A program made the translations under genes and the position numbers. The notes under the pieces are model-generated. The model saw only the letters and a program-made list of their open reading frames with translations. It did no database searches and was not told the DNA's origin. From Loxodes magnus (lineage: Eukaryota; Ciliophora; Karyorelictea; Loxodida; Loxodidae), in assembly GCA_946699065.1 (NCBI GenBank), contig CAMPDV010001544.1, forward strand, positions 26,129 to 90,128: a stretch of DNA of 64,000 nt, written 5' to 3'. Every line of letters begins with the position of its first letter. The stretch's first letter is position 1. Positions 1-13,035 of this stretch are shown one piece after another.

Positions 1-2720
1 GTTAATAGCCTTATAATTTTACATTATAATCATAAAAATAACTATTATAGGTAATTTAATTATAGCTTCAAGAAATCCTTGCATAACACTATAGAAGCCG
101 CTCATCATTTCAGAAGTAAAATCCATTAACTTTGATCTATTAACTTTAGAATACTTAAATAGAAAGTAAGCAGGGGTATGAAGCTATTTTCCGATAGAAA
201 GCCTTCATTAAATTAATTATTTTGGAAATCATATAAATATCGGTTTTATACCGAATAAAGGAGGAAAATTATAGAGTTAAATAATTAAAAGAATTGATTA
301 ATAATAAAGGAGGCTGGAATCCTAAAGAAAAGCTTATTGACTATTACAGAAAAGACTAATCATATACTTTCTTTAATAAAGCCATTTAACTAATAAAAAT
401 ATTTGATTTATGGGTTTACTAAAGTAGTTTCAGATAATAATTTGACTATGAAAAATCAATTGAGGAATGTCTTAATGAAAAGAGTTCATTGTTTAAAGGA
501 GATTAAATTGCTTATTGTAATAAATTAGATTTATAGTTTATGCTTAAATTTTCAAGATTACAGTACTGTTGATAAGCTTCCAGAACATATACACTGATAT
601 TCCTGGTATCAATTGATAAAAAATGTTAGCTGATTGCGTTTCTCGTTAGATGCAATAAAAAATGTAAGCATATAATCCTTAAAATTTTTATTGGTAGAAT
701 GGAAATTTCAAGATTATAGTAGTTTTAAGTTGAAAAATTCAAATATTAGAAAAGTTAAATTCCTAGTAATATCATTGAGGAAAAAATTAGAGGGTAGTAA
801 TCTCATCAATAAGAAAAATGAGAAAAGAGTGATTTTTAGCAATTAATAATTAAATAAGTATGTAAAATTAAGGATTCAGGTATTTAAATTAACTTTAGAT
901 ATAATTAAAAGTGTGTGCTTTAATATTTTTAATGGGTAAATAGCTCGAAAATATTTTCTACTAATTTTATGAAAAATTTATTAAACAGAACCAATTGGCT
1001 GATTTAGTAATTAAAGTTCAAAATCGGTTTTTCCCATAATAAATCAAATCTCTTCCTTAATGATTCTTTAATTTGCTTGCCAACGTCATAGACGAATATT
1101 GATATAGTATAGTTAAATATTTGAATAAATCCAGATGGTAATGCTAAGCCAGTTTTAAATTGACTATCTATATTTAAGATATTAAAATCACTCTCAATCA
1201 TAGAATCAAATTTGTTAACCTCTAATCTCTAAATATCTAATTTTAATAATTTAACTTATACTTGATATAATAGAAAGAGTATGCTATTTATTAACTATCT
1301 TAATTCCTTAATTGTTTGGTTCTTAATTATCAATGATAGTTTCTTTATATATGGCTTTCTAAATATATTAGGCAATAAACTATTTATGAGTACATAACTA
1401 TCTTAAAAGCTAAAAAGAAGTATTAAATCTAACAAACTAGCAATAGAATATAGTGCATAAAAGTACTTATTCGAATGTAATTTAAGCTTAATACCTAATA
1501 ATATCTTAAATTAAGAGCTAAGAAGAGTTGATAGTCAACAAGTACTTATAGATCAATCTTAAATAATAAATCTAAAGGACTTTGCTGAATAAGCTTAATT
1601 ACAGAAATGGCAGAAAATGCAAAGCTCTAAAGAGCTAAAACTAATAATTTATAAATAAAAACTCAAACAAAAAAATAATAATATATACCTTTAGCATTAG
1701 TAACTACTATAAAAATAAATTTTCTAAATTAGATTAACTAAGAAGAACTATAAATTACACTTAAAATTATAAAAAAAGATATTCTTAAGCTTTTTTATAA
1801 ATTAAGGTATTTATAGAGCAAATGTGAAATTAAAAATGATTAAGCAAGATTTATCCTTTTTATATAGTTGGTCTTAAAATAAAATACTTTTCGGTTTGGA
1901 AGTAACTAAATTTATAAAGTAGATAAAGGAAATAAATGATCTTAAAAAGAAAAGAACATTTTTTTAAGTAATAGTATGAATAATTTCTGAGTCTAAAATC
2001 ATGGAATATATGAATGAATGAATAAATGAATAAAGTTACTCTTATGTATCTTGAAAAGAAAATATATAAGATGCAATCTCTTATATAAGATTATAAATTT
2101 ATTTAAGTCAATTTCAATTATCTTTTATTAGAAAAATTTTTAGTTTTCAAGCTAGATTAAAAAATTTTCCAAGCATATTAAAATAATCTAAATGCTAGAA
2201 AACATATCTTAAATTTAGATATGGAATTTTAAGAAGCTTATGCAGTAATAAAAAACTTGGACAATAATAATTTTTTATTTACCTTTTTATATGCTTAAGA
2301 CCAAATAACTTTCAATAGATACTTCTTAGGAATTTCTTCTTTAAAGATTATTTGTTGAGTGATCCACCAAAATCTTTCTCGAATTGACACAAATTTTTTG
2401 CCTCCTTAAAAGAAGCAGAAATTTTGATTTATTTTTATTCTTAATGACTGAAAGACAGCAAATCTATTTTTTTGTTTTCTTTATTAGCTTAAAAATTTAA
2501 CAAAAGACCATATATTCTTCGCTCTACTTTTATTTTGAAGGAAGCAGCTTATTTTTATGATTATGAAAAAACTTTTCCTTTAGTTGCCATATAAAATTTT
2601 TTAATTCAAAATTATTTGGCAAAAGAGATAAAATTTGAGAAAATAAGCTTCTAAAATCCTAAAAATTTATTAAAAGTTTATCTTGAACCATTTTTAACTT
2701 TGAATGAAATTTGTTATTAT
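1..2720 (+). CDS. Uncharacterised coding locus, partial, duplicate of the 20.8-24.8 kb locus
   Basis: I do not recognise the product. With TAR = Gln and TGA = Trp, protein-like stretches appear in successive frames: about 288-600 (contains GGWNPKEKLIDYYRKD), 602-1180 (contains PGINWQKMLADCVSRQ and LADLVIKVQNRFFPQ) and about 2220-2720 (contains LDMEFQEAYAVIKNLD and KDYLLSDPPKSFSNWHKFF). The first 1.3 kb aligns by eye with 20,765-22,200. At PGINWQKM the Trp codon is TGA here (612-614) and TGG in the other copy. Frame changes may be tiny introns or decay; I cannot tell which. The 5' end lies outside the window, and the 3' end is set where protein-like composition stops, before the convergent NACHT gene. 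Confidence 0.4.
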
Positions 2721-2830
2721 AAAAAATGTTTTTACTTCTATTTACACTAAATAAGGTGAATACACATAAAATATGGATATATAAACTTTTTTATAATGAT
2801 TAAACTAAGTTTAAAGTATTTATGAGAGTA

Positions 2831-5800
2831 TCAAATTAGTCTCAAAGCTGCTTCATTTACCAACATAATATCTAATCCGGATAATTTTGTTTCTAAAAAG
2901 CTACATTCATGTATAACTAGACCTTATCTTCCAAAAATTTATTTCAACAATCCATTTGACTTCCAATTATCTTAAACAAATTCAAAATCTTCTCGTTCTT
3001 TATCTTAACTTAATCTCAAAACTTATGAGTCTCATACCTTTACTGTTTAATCTCAACTTCCTGATACTATTCACTTATCAGATATCGCTACCGAAGAAAC
3101 TGCATTTTGATGCCCTTTTAGTGTTTACTTTATTTATCCCGTTTACAAATCTCATATATTTACTGTTTTATCTCAACTTCCTGAAATTATTCAGTTGTCA
3201 GATATCGCTATTGAAAAAACTTTACTTTAATGCCCTTTTAGTGTTTACTTTATTTATCCCGTTTACAAGTCTCATACTTTTACTGTTTTATCTCAACTTC
3301 CTGAAATTATTCAGTTATTAAATATCGCCACCGAAGAAACTTCATTTTAATGTCCTTTAAGTGTTTATTTTATTTATCCCGTTTACAAATCTCATATATT
3401 TACTGTTTTATCTCAACTTCCTGAAATTATTCAGTTATTAAATATCGCCACCGAAGAAACTTCCTTTTAATGTCCTTTTAGTGTTTATTTTATTTATCCC
3501 GTTTACAAGTCTCATACTTTTACTGTTTAATCATAACTTCCCGATACTATTCAGTTATTAAATATCGCCACCGAAGAAACTTCCTTTTAATGTCCTTTAA
3601 GTGTTTACTTTATTTATCCCGTTTACAAGTCTCATACCTTTACTGTTTAATCTTAACTTCCCGATACTATTCAGTTATCATATATCGCTACCGATGTAAC
3701 TTCCATTTAATGTCCTTTAAGTGTTTATTTTATTTATCCCGTTTACAAGTCTCATACCTTTACTGTTTAATCTTAACTTCCTGATACTATTCAGTTATTA
3801 GATATTGCTACTGAAAAAACTTTACTTTAATGGCCTTCTTGAGTTTGCTTTATTTAACCTATATGCAAGTCTCATAACTTTACTGTTTTATCTTAACTTC
3901 CTGATACTATTCAGTTATTAGATATTGCAACCGCCAAAACTGCATTCTAATGTCCTTCTAGTGTATGTTTTAAATATCCTGTTTAAAAATCTCAGATCTT
4001 TACTGTTTAATCATAACTTCCAGATACTATTCACTTATCAGTTATCGTAACAGAAAAAACTGCACCTTGATGCCCTTCTAGTGTTTGTTTTATTTATCCC
4101 GTTTACAAATTTCATACTTTTAAAGTTTAATCTTAACTACCCGATACTATTTAATTATTAGATATCGCTACCGATTAAACTGCACTTAGATGCCCTTCTA
4201 GTGAATATTTTAATTATCCCGTTTACAAACCTCATACCTTTACTGTTGTATCAGCACTTCCCGATACTATTCACTTATCCGATATAGCTACCGAATTAAC
4301 TTCCTCTTGATGCTCTTGAAATGTTTTTTATGATTATCCAGTTTTCAAGTCTCATTTTTTTACTGTTTTATCAAGACTCCCCGATACTATTCATTTATCA
4401 TATATCGCAACCGACAAAACTGCACTTAGATGCCCTTTTAGTGTTTATTTTATTTATCCTGTTTACAAGTCTCATACATTTATTGTTTTATCTCAACTTC
4501 CAGATACTATTCATTTATCAGATATCGCTACCGACTTAACTTAATTTTAATGCTGTTAAAGTGTTTTTTTTATTTACCCAGTTTGCAAGTCTCATATCTT
4601 TACTGTTTCATCATCACTTCCCGATACTATTCACTTATCAGATATTGCTACCGATGTAACAAAATCTTAATGTCCTAACAAGGAAGGTTTTTGTCCGAAT
4701 CTTGCTTCTAGCATGTTACAAAAATTGAAATTAACATTTCTTAGTCAAGCCTTATTTAAATTAATTTTTTCTAAATTAGATTCACTCAAATCACAAGAAT
4801 CAATAATTGCATCACTTAAGTCCGCTTCTTTTATTTAAATTCCTTTTAAGTCTAATTTTATAAATTAATAATTCATATAGTTTAAAAAGGTTATAGCATT
4901 AGCCGATGCTTATTCTATTTTATTTTCACCTTTAGAGAGTTCTACTATTCTTAGAAGATTCGTTTTAATTATTTCGATATCAGCCATTTCTTTTACGAAA
5001 TTTATTATTTCATAGTTATTTATAAAGTTAATTTAATTCATCCTGCTTTTCATTACATTTTCTATATTTACATCTAGATTTTTAGTTCAGTTAATTATAT
5101 TCTTAGCTATATAAAAATCCTAAATCGAAGGATGAATAAATTCTATTCTTTTTTCTTTATTCTCTTCTTTGATCGTAATTAAGCATCCTTATTGATTCAG
5201 ATCTTTAAGCAAATTTTTTATTCACTCAATTTCTTTTTTGGTTTCGGTTGTCATTAATACTTTTCCTTTCATTAATGAATAAGCTGCTTCAGTTGAAATT
5301 TTTTCGAATTCTTCTTTTTCAGGCATCAAATCTGCATTTTTATATGATGCAAATTTGTCCAAATTTTTAGTATACCAATTTTCGATAAAAGCTTCATAAA
5401 GCTTGAATTTATTTATTTTCTCTTTAGAATTTAAGAAGGATTTAAGTATATTTTTGTCCTGAATACAAATATAAAGTATAAAAGGGTTATTTAATATTTC
5501 TAATAAGCCTGGAATAGAATAAATGCTTTTTTTTATTTCATCACTTGCTTTTGCTGGTTGTTATGATTCATTTTCAGCTTATTTTATAGTATAAGCATTT
5601 CCTATGTTAGTATTTTGACACATTAGATCTATATATTTTTCTATTTAGCTTTATGTAAAGGGTTTTATATATAATTCTTATAATTATTGAATTTAAGCTT
5701 CTTATCCTATATAAGGAGCGAAGAATTTCTTGTAATCGTTTTATTTTAGTGCATAATTTATCCTGCACGTTATGATATACTTTGCATAAGGATATTTAGA

Positions 5801-7855
5801 TGCGAGATTGTTTGTTGATATTAAAGATAAGAACTGGCAAAGCTCATCATAAGCATCAAAAAGGAACAAAATCTTTCTAAACTTTAGTTTTTCAGAATGC
5901 TAGATTTTGTATTTTTCTAATCCTTACTCTATTAGACTATTTTTAAACTGATCTATCTAAGGAAGATAGACATATATTGGTAAGTATTCGTTCATTTTTG
6001 TTAAAAGATCATGTGCTAAAATTTTCAAGAAAAGTGTTTTTCCTGATCCCGATTCTCCTAAAAGTAAAATGCCAGTTTTCTCATTATCGTCTAAGATTTT
6101 GTAAATGCTTTCTTTGAGATCCTTTTATTATGCCGAATCCGGAGTATCATCACAAAACAAACTCACATATACATCTTTTTTCTGTGATATTTCTTTATCT
6201 AAATCTTTTGTCATTTATTTATAAGTTTTTTCATCAATTCCTGTTAGCGATTGTCAATTTTCCTACAAAGTCTTTAAATCTTATATCACCTATTCCGTTT
6301 CTATAAGATATGTTATTATAATCTACTTTTATTTAGAATTTTTCTCTAGTTCATTTATTTATTACTCAAAGATCTTTTCTTTTAGTTATACGGCATAAGC
6401 TTACTACTTCTCATCAATCGTTAATTCTAGTAGCATTCTAAGCGCGTAAGATTTTATCTTCCATTCTTAATCTGAACATAGTTGTTCTAGAAAGCTATAA
6501 GCCTCATTTGTCAAATCAAGGTTCTAAGATTTTTTTATGATTTCCTTAAGCAAAAAGCAAGCTCTTAGTTTTGTCCTTTGTTAACTCTCAACAAAATCCT
6601 TAAATTTTTTAAATGTTTGTGATTAGAAATCTGACATCAGTTCCAAAAATTTAGCATCTAAAATATGAATCAAAACATGTAGTTTGTTTTTAGAAATATC
6701 AGCTAAATGTTTACATCCTCATTAAAAAAAATCCTTTATATTAACTAGCGCCTCAGGATTGATAGATCCTATTCCAAATGATAAGCTAGCAATGAACTAT
6801 GCTACTTATAGAACTTTCAGACCCATATCAAAATAATCAATTTTTCAATTATTCTATACCTTATCCAATATTATAAGGCTCTATGAAAGAGCAAATTCTA
6901 GCTCAGGTCCTCCAATTCCATCGATTTTGACCAGATTTAAACCGTTTTAAATTTACTAAACAAGATCTTCTTTTGTTTTGCTGCTGATTAGTCGGCAATC
7001 CTTCTCTTAATTTATTAGTAAAATTTCAAGTAATTCAGGTAGATGCCTCACTAAACTCTCTTTTAATAATTGAGGCCAGCTTTCTGCTCTACTATCTGAA
7101 ATAAGTTAAGTAATACTTCAAATGAGAATTTGAGGATCATTTATCTTTTTAAAATCTACCTTTTCAATACATTTAATTCCTTACAGAATTAAAGATTTAT
7201 CCATTTTTTCCAAGCCTTATTTTATATATTATATTCCTTGCCCATATTCTTATTATTATTAAGTGTCCGCAATGCTCAAGTTTGATGAAGTATCTTGCCT
7301 TATTTATGAATCTTTAATTTTTATTTAGTTTTTACAGCAACAGGAACCTCCTCCCTTTAGTCCTAAGTTATAAAATAAAAAGGTGTTTGTATTGTTTAAC
7401 ACAACTAAATTCTTTTTTGAGGGTCAGATGTTTGTTTATACGGGCTTTCCAAACTACTAGATTTCTAGATAGTCTTAATAGTTCAGCTGTTTTGATTCCT
7501 TTTTAGCCAAGTTTAAGTTTGTCTTTATTTAATCAAAGAGATAGCCACTAGAAGAATTTTTAGAGCTCATGAATATACTAAGTTGTATATATAAAAGCTC
7601 TTCTATGTTTGGCCTATTAATAAGGCAAATTTTATTCCTATGTACTGATCTTAAGCTTAATACTTTTTCAAAGCTACTTGAGTTTTTGTAATCATAGAGA
7701 TAAATGCTTGTGCGTTTTTAAGCTAGCTCTCCCGAATACTTTGAAGTTGCCTCCATGTATTAATTTCTCCAATCACAAGTACATTTTTGCTTTGTAGATA
7801 CCATTTAGTTTTTTAAACGGTCTCCGATACAAAGGCATGAGCAGTCTGGTGACAT
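2831..7855 (-). CDS. NACHT (STAND NTPase) - pentapeptide - WD40 protein, 14 WD repeats
   Basis: A signal-transduction NTPase with a beta-propeller sensor region, the architecture of fungal and bacterial NLR-like proteins. One uninterrupted frame of 1,674 codons runs from ATG 7855 to TGA 2833; the Walker A, GGP and WD motifs checked are all in phase. The N-terminus has a Cys cluster (MSPDCSCLCIGDRLK), and a second one (KGGGSCCCK) follows near residue 190. A helical region follows. Walker A is GESGSGKT at residues 600-607, Walker B is LFLFDAYDEL with Asp667, and a sensor-like YIITCRINYA follows. IPGLLEILNNPFIL is typical of NACHT proteins. Pentapeptide-like ADLSDA/CDLSES/SNLEKI repeats lie at about 995-1050, WD repeats at about 1056-1605, and a conserved tail ends LRLI. 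Many Gln are TAA/TAG and many Trp are TGA, including the W of each WD motif. The ligand is unknown; inferred immune or allorecognition sensor. Confidence 0.93.
3029..4680 (-). repeat. 14 tandem WD40 units, 120-bp period
   Basis: The same landmark (GTCTCATA..TTTACTG on the + strand) recurs at about 3033, 3150 and every 120 bp to 4590, with no indel in 14 units. Each unit encodes 40 residues of the form GH..(V)xS(V/I)AISDxWI(I/V)SGSxDxTVxIWDLQTGQIKQTL. Fourteen blades would make two seven-bladed propellers. Units at 3121-3840 are the most alike. Differences cluster just after the GH pair and around SDxW/GSxD, the positions that form the propeller rim. This suggests amplification and exchange among units. 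Confidence 0.93.
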
Positions 7856-10059
7856 TTTTTTAATAAATAGAGTAAAGTAGAATTTAAATAGCTGAATAGA
7901 AAAATTTTAAAGTTAGCATTAATTCTAAGATAACTAAATAACTTTTAATTCAATCAACTCTGCTCATTAAGTACTTTACCCTTAACTCTCTAACTTACCC
8001 TTTTATCTAATCCTTAAAAGCATTAAAGTGTAAAACTTGAATTTAAATCTATTTCTTTCTCTTTACTTAAACTAATGCTTTCTATCTCAAGCTGTAAAAG
8101 TGAGAATATATAAAGTGGTGTAAATAGTAAAAATAAGGAATGTGTTAAATAGTAGACATAGTGTGTATAGTAGTTATAGAAACTATTACAACTATTAAAT
8201 CATTTTTCAAATTCCTTTTTTAATACCTTCAGTCTGTTTTTGTTTGTTACTAGTTTATTTTATCAAGTTAACTCAGGATTAAGCATTAGATACTTAATAT
8301 AATAGTAGAAAATTATTTGATGTCTGCTAATTTGCTGTAAAGAAGTATTTTAGAAAAAATAAATTTAAAGAAAGTAAAGATAAAGAGAGGATAAGCTTAA
8401 GAGTCTTAACTAATAAAAGTATTTTAGAATAGAAAAGATTAGATTTTAATCTAGCAGCTATTATTTTAAAGGTTAGATACTTTAATTAATTTTTCTTAAA
8501 AAAGTAAATAATTTTAGTATTTAGCATAATAATCCTTTTAAGTTGCTAAGGATAAAAGAATTTAATACTTTATCAATAAACTAAATAGAAACTTTAGAGA
8601 CATGAATATGATTAAGTTATGTAATAAAGAATTAACTATTGTATAACTTATAATAAGAATTATCTTAATTTTGATACTTTTAGCAACTTAAAATAAACAT
8701 TCTTAGAATTTAAATTTAACTAGTTTTATTTAGAACTTCGGAGTAAAAAATGCTATAGTGATAGATAAAATAATAGAAAGTCCAATTTAGAATTGATTTT
8801 AGAATCTTGATTGATAATAAATAGAATATAGATGCATGATTCCAATGTATTATTTAGAAAGCTAGTAGTTTATTTAAAGCAGGATTATATTATTTAAATT
8901 AATTGAATAGTAAAATTATATGATTATAGCTGATTTTATTCTTTTATCTTTTTCCTTTCTGTTTGAATAGACAATTTACCTTATATCTTTTTATTAAAAT
9001 AATCTAAAAAAGCTGTAGATTTAACTTGATAAACTTATTCGATTTTACTTATTAAAATAGATGAAAGGATAATTAAAAAATGAGGTTGAAATAAGCTTAA
9101 GAAGCAGATAGATATAGTTCTGTATTTAGATAGCTGATAACTAGAAGTTAGTTAGTTAAAGTGATATAAATAAATGATAGCTAGAAATAATAATTAGTTT
9201 AAAGTAACTTAGATAATTAAATACTTATATAGGATATTTCTAATAGCTACTTTATTTAATTAACTACTCATAACTAATAGCTATTCCTTATTATTTAGAT
9301 GTCTCTAATATAGTTCTAAGAATATAACTAAATTATGAGAAAAATCTAGAAATTCTTTAGAAATAATAGCTTGCTAATGCTAAATTTTTAGTTAAGATGA
9401 TATTATTATTTTATAGCATATTACAGTCATTTAGTTAACACTTAATTTGATGCTTTTTATTTAAAAGAGAATCATACATTTAATACAAGATTTTGATGAA
9501 TAATAAACATGATTAGCAACATTCTATTTTTCTATGAGACTTTCATTATTTAATAACTCTAGAAATATTCTAAAAAGATATATCATTCAAGTATTTGGAA
9601 TACTCTTAAACTTATTTATAAGCAACTATCTTTATATTCCTCTTAGTCTTATTATCCTATAAAGCTTATTTAATACACTTTTATATTTCTAATTATTATA
9701 TTTAGTGTTCTGAAGTATTGCTTATGTTTTAGCTTAATAATATAAAAGAATGAAATTGTATAGGCACTTCTATAATAAACTAAATAGTTAAATATAACTA
9801 AATAGCAGCCTAAATAGTTAACACTTTAATAGCATCATAGTTATAATCTTATTACCTAATTTAAACTATTAACACTAAATAGCTATAACTAATAAAATAT
9901 TAGTAACCTTAAATTAACTTAATAGACAAACTTAAACTCAAAATTAAATAGTCAAACCTTAGTTTAACATTTCTCTACTTTAGAACAAATCAGTCTTAAG
10001 CTTCAAATTGCTTCTCATTTTTAATTTATGCAGTCCTTTATTGCTTCCATAATTATAAT
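7856..10059. other. Intergenic AT-rich stretch
   Basis: I see no protein-like frame or RNA gene. The sequence is low-complexity, rich in TAGTTAG, TAACTAAATAA and TAATAA motifs. It holds the upstream region of the NACHT gene (7856 onward, reading left) and of the + strand gene at 10,060. Confidence 0.5.
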
Positions 10060-11337
10060 ATGTTAACTGCCCATAAATTAAACAAGCCAATCTTGCCTTT
10101 CTAGCAGCTAAAAGCCTGTTGCAAGCCCCAATCATCAGTCAAAATAAGGAGCAAATTGCTCTATGCTTGGTTATAATAATAATTAGTTTAACCTGGAAGT
10201 TTAGAAAAGAATAATAAGATTTAGAGATATTAACTATATGATAAATACTATCTAATTTATCCTAGCTTCAAAACAATCCTCTTGAGTTAGTGCCTTGCTT
10301 TTATAATGGAAGAATCTAATATTAGTGATGAGGGCTTAGCAATAAAATCTAATCAAACCAAAAAATAATTACTATATGAAGGTTTTAAGAATCCTCTTCT
10401 TACAGAAAAGGACAAGAAGTTATTCAGAGAGTTAAAATATAGCTCAGAAGGCTTATTCTCAGCCCGCTGAAATGGGATGAAAATAATATAGTAGATTAGA
10501 GAGGAATTATTTGATATTATAAATCTAAGGAACTTGCAAGAACATTTCAAAAATATCTATAAAGGAATGCTAATAGGCACTCTGAGCTATGAAGCAAGAC
10601 TCCATATAATAAATTCCAATATTAACACCTAAAAATAAAGAAATAATAGAAAAGTCACATATATTTAAAGCTAAAGGTACTTTAAGTAATTAATATCATT
10701 ATGCAAGTAAGCAATTTACTAGCATAATAGCTGATAAATATTTACATTGTATAGTGTTTAACTTCAGCTCAATTCTTTCTTTTTAAGTTACTAGGATTAA
10801 ATTACTTATCTATAAAAAGATGCGAAAGGAGCTTATCTTAACATGCAATATAGAAGTAAAATACAAGAGAAAATACCAGCTGACTGTAAGATATTTTAAA
10901 ATTGGGATATAGACCTTCCATTCAATTGGACAAAGTAAAATATAAAAAGATGCTTAAGTATAAATTTATTTATAAGCTTAAGGATAAGCATACAATATAT
11001 GAGTATCATTTTTAAATGAGAGAGAAATAGCATTAGTATGTCTAATTTTTAAGTTACAGATAATGGAAAAGGGTTTATGAAAAGAAGCAAAAGCACTGTA
11101 TAACTTTGCCAACTAAGTAAGTAATAGAAAATTTTAACTTTTGCAGTTTTTTTTAAATTTTTAAGATATTTCTCATATGATAAAGCTAGATAAATAAATA
11201 GGTATGATTCAAGCTTTTGTTTAGTAAAATAAAAAAGCTTAGCTAACTAAGAAAGATTTTGCATGATTGATAAAATTTTAGTTAGAACAAAAAAACTATA
11301 AAGGTGTATTAAGAAGGAAAGAGAGAATAGAGTTTGA
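10060..11337 (+). CDS. Uncharacterised protein, about 425 aa
   Basis: Not recognised. One frame (codons starting at positions equal to 1 mod 3) stays protein-like from about 10,060 to 11,337. It includes LTAHKLNKPILPFQQLKACC, MEESNISDEGLAIKSN, LLTEKDKKLFRELKYSSEGL, KDAKGAYLNMQYRSKIQEK and ENRV before TGA 11335. Gly/Asp/Glu/Ala codons are frequent, unlike the flanks. Three internal TGAs fall at plausible Trp positions (SARWNGMK, HNSWQIF, FKWERN). The start at ATG 10060 is a choice; ATG 10306 is an alternative, and the frame remains open upstream. No transmembrane segment or catalytic motif is evident. Confidence 0.45.
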
Positions 11338-13035
11338 ATTGAAATAAATAGTATAATAAATATCTTAAATATATATAATAGGTATTTATAATGATTAGTA
11401 CTCTAATTATTTAAAATATTAAGAGATAATAATTAGTTAAGTTGCTTAGAAGCAAATTTATCTAATAATAAACTTAAGTTATTAAATTTAGTTATTAATT
11501 AAACAAAAAGGATTGCAAGTCTCTTATAATGACTAAATTAATAAAATAGTAAGCTATTTTATTATTATAGAGAAGGTTATTATAATTAATAGTTTAAAAG
11601 TATCTTAGTTTAGAACTTATAAATATCTTCTTAATATTACTTATAAAGCAAACATTATATAGAGATAATAACAAGCATCTCAGTATATTAGTAAAAATAG
11701 TTGATCAGTAATAGTTTCTTAATAATTATATAAGCAAATATCATAGATTTCTTAAACAAAAGTGAGAGGATTAATAATAATTAAACTTAGATTACTAAAG
11801 TTGTGTTATAACTAATTATTATGTTAAATAGTGCTTTTACTTTATCTTTATTTAAATTTATTTATCCTTATTAGCTTCTACTTTTTATAAACATTAAATT
11901 AGCGAAACTTAATTTCATAGATTTAGAAATGCTAATTAAGACTGAAGCAGATGTATGTATGTTTATAATAAATACTTGATTATAATTAGATGAGTAAGTA
12001 AACTATGAATACCATATTATTAATTTCTAAATAACACTAAATGTAGATAGTTTGTTGCATTAAAGCTTATTAACTGTTTATTTACATTTTATTAATAAAA
12101 TAAGTTTATCTCTTTATATTATTATTCTTTGTCTCTAATATCTAAATATACCTTTAATCTAAGAGTCTTATTTAGAACCTTTAAATTTATAAAAGCTAAA
12201 ATAATTAGAAAGTTATCTAAAATAAAGTTATTAAATATAAAATATAAAAGTATTAGCTTTGTAAGAGTGTATTCATTAATTTATCTATCAATTATTATTT
12301 AACCTAAATTTACTGTTTAATACAACTGCTATAAACATCCTATTGCTTGAATGATTTAAGAATTTTAGTATGCTAATTAATTATTAGACAGGCTATTATG
12401 TATAATAGACTCTTTATATTTATCAATAGTTATAAACTGCTTAATCTTATTATAATCATTTTGATTTTATTTAACTCTTATAACTTTAAATTTAATTATA
12501 AGCAAATAGATTAAAACCTCATAGTAGTCTCTAGTTATGATTATATTAGTAATGCTATATTAGTTTTTAACTATTTCAATTATTTATCATTATAGTCAAT
12601 GCTTTTATTATTTTAACTTTAGAAGTTTCGTATTTTAGGAAATTTAGTTTATCAAAAATAATTAACTGATGGTTAAGAATTAATTTAATAAAAAGCATAT
12701 CCTTCTTTATGCTTTACTATTTAAATTAATGAAGAGACTAAAATACCCTTAATATAAGCTTATTTGATTTCTTTGTATATTATTTACATTAATTTCAAAA
12801 ATTTGCTATTTTATCCTTTTATCATTCAAAGTTTTCTTAACTATTATAGATGAGTAGTTTACTCTTAAATAAAAGCTTATATTTGATTGTAGTTACTCTA
12901 CTCTTAACACTTTTATTTAAATAAAGAGAAAATTATCAATATCACATATTTATTCTTAATCACTAACTGATTATTTCAAACCTTTATTTAGTGTATTATC
13001 TATTACACTTCTAAAGCTTTAAACCTTCCAAATTA
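11338..13035. other. Intergenic AT-rich stretch
   Basis: Only simple AT-rich sequence with many TAATAA/TTAATT strings. I see no gene in it. It lies between the 3' ends of two convergent genes. Confidence 0.45.

Noticed and set aside
2956-4539. + strand ORFs (MTSNYLKQIQ..., MSFKCLLYL..., MFFMIIQF...)
   Set aside because: Repetitive antisense shadows of the WD40 array on the other strand.
3029-4680. CRISPR-like regular repeats
   Set aside because: No spacers; the whole 120-bp unit is coding WD40 sequence in a eukaryotic genome.
10000-10200. - strand frame containing APYFDWWLGLATGFQLLE
   Set aside because: Antisense of a longer + strand frame that continues for over 1 kb; kept as the less likely reading.
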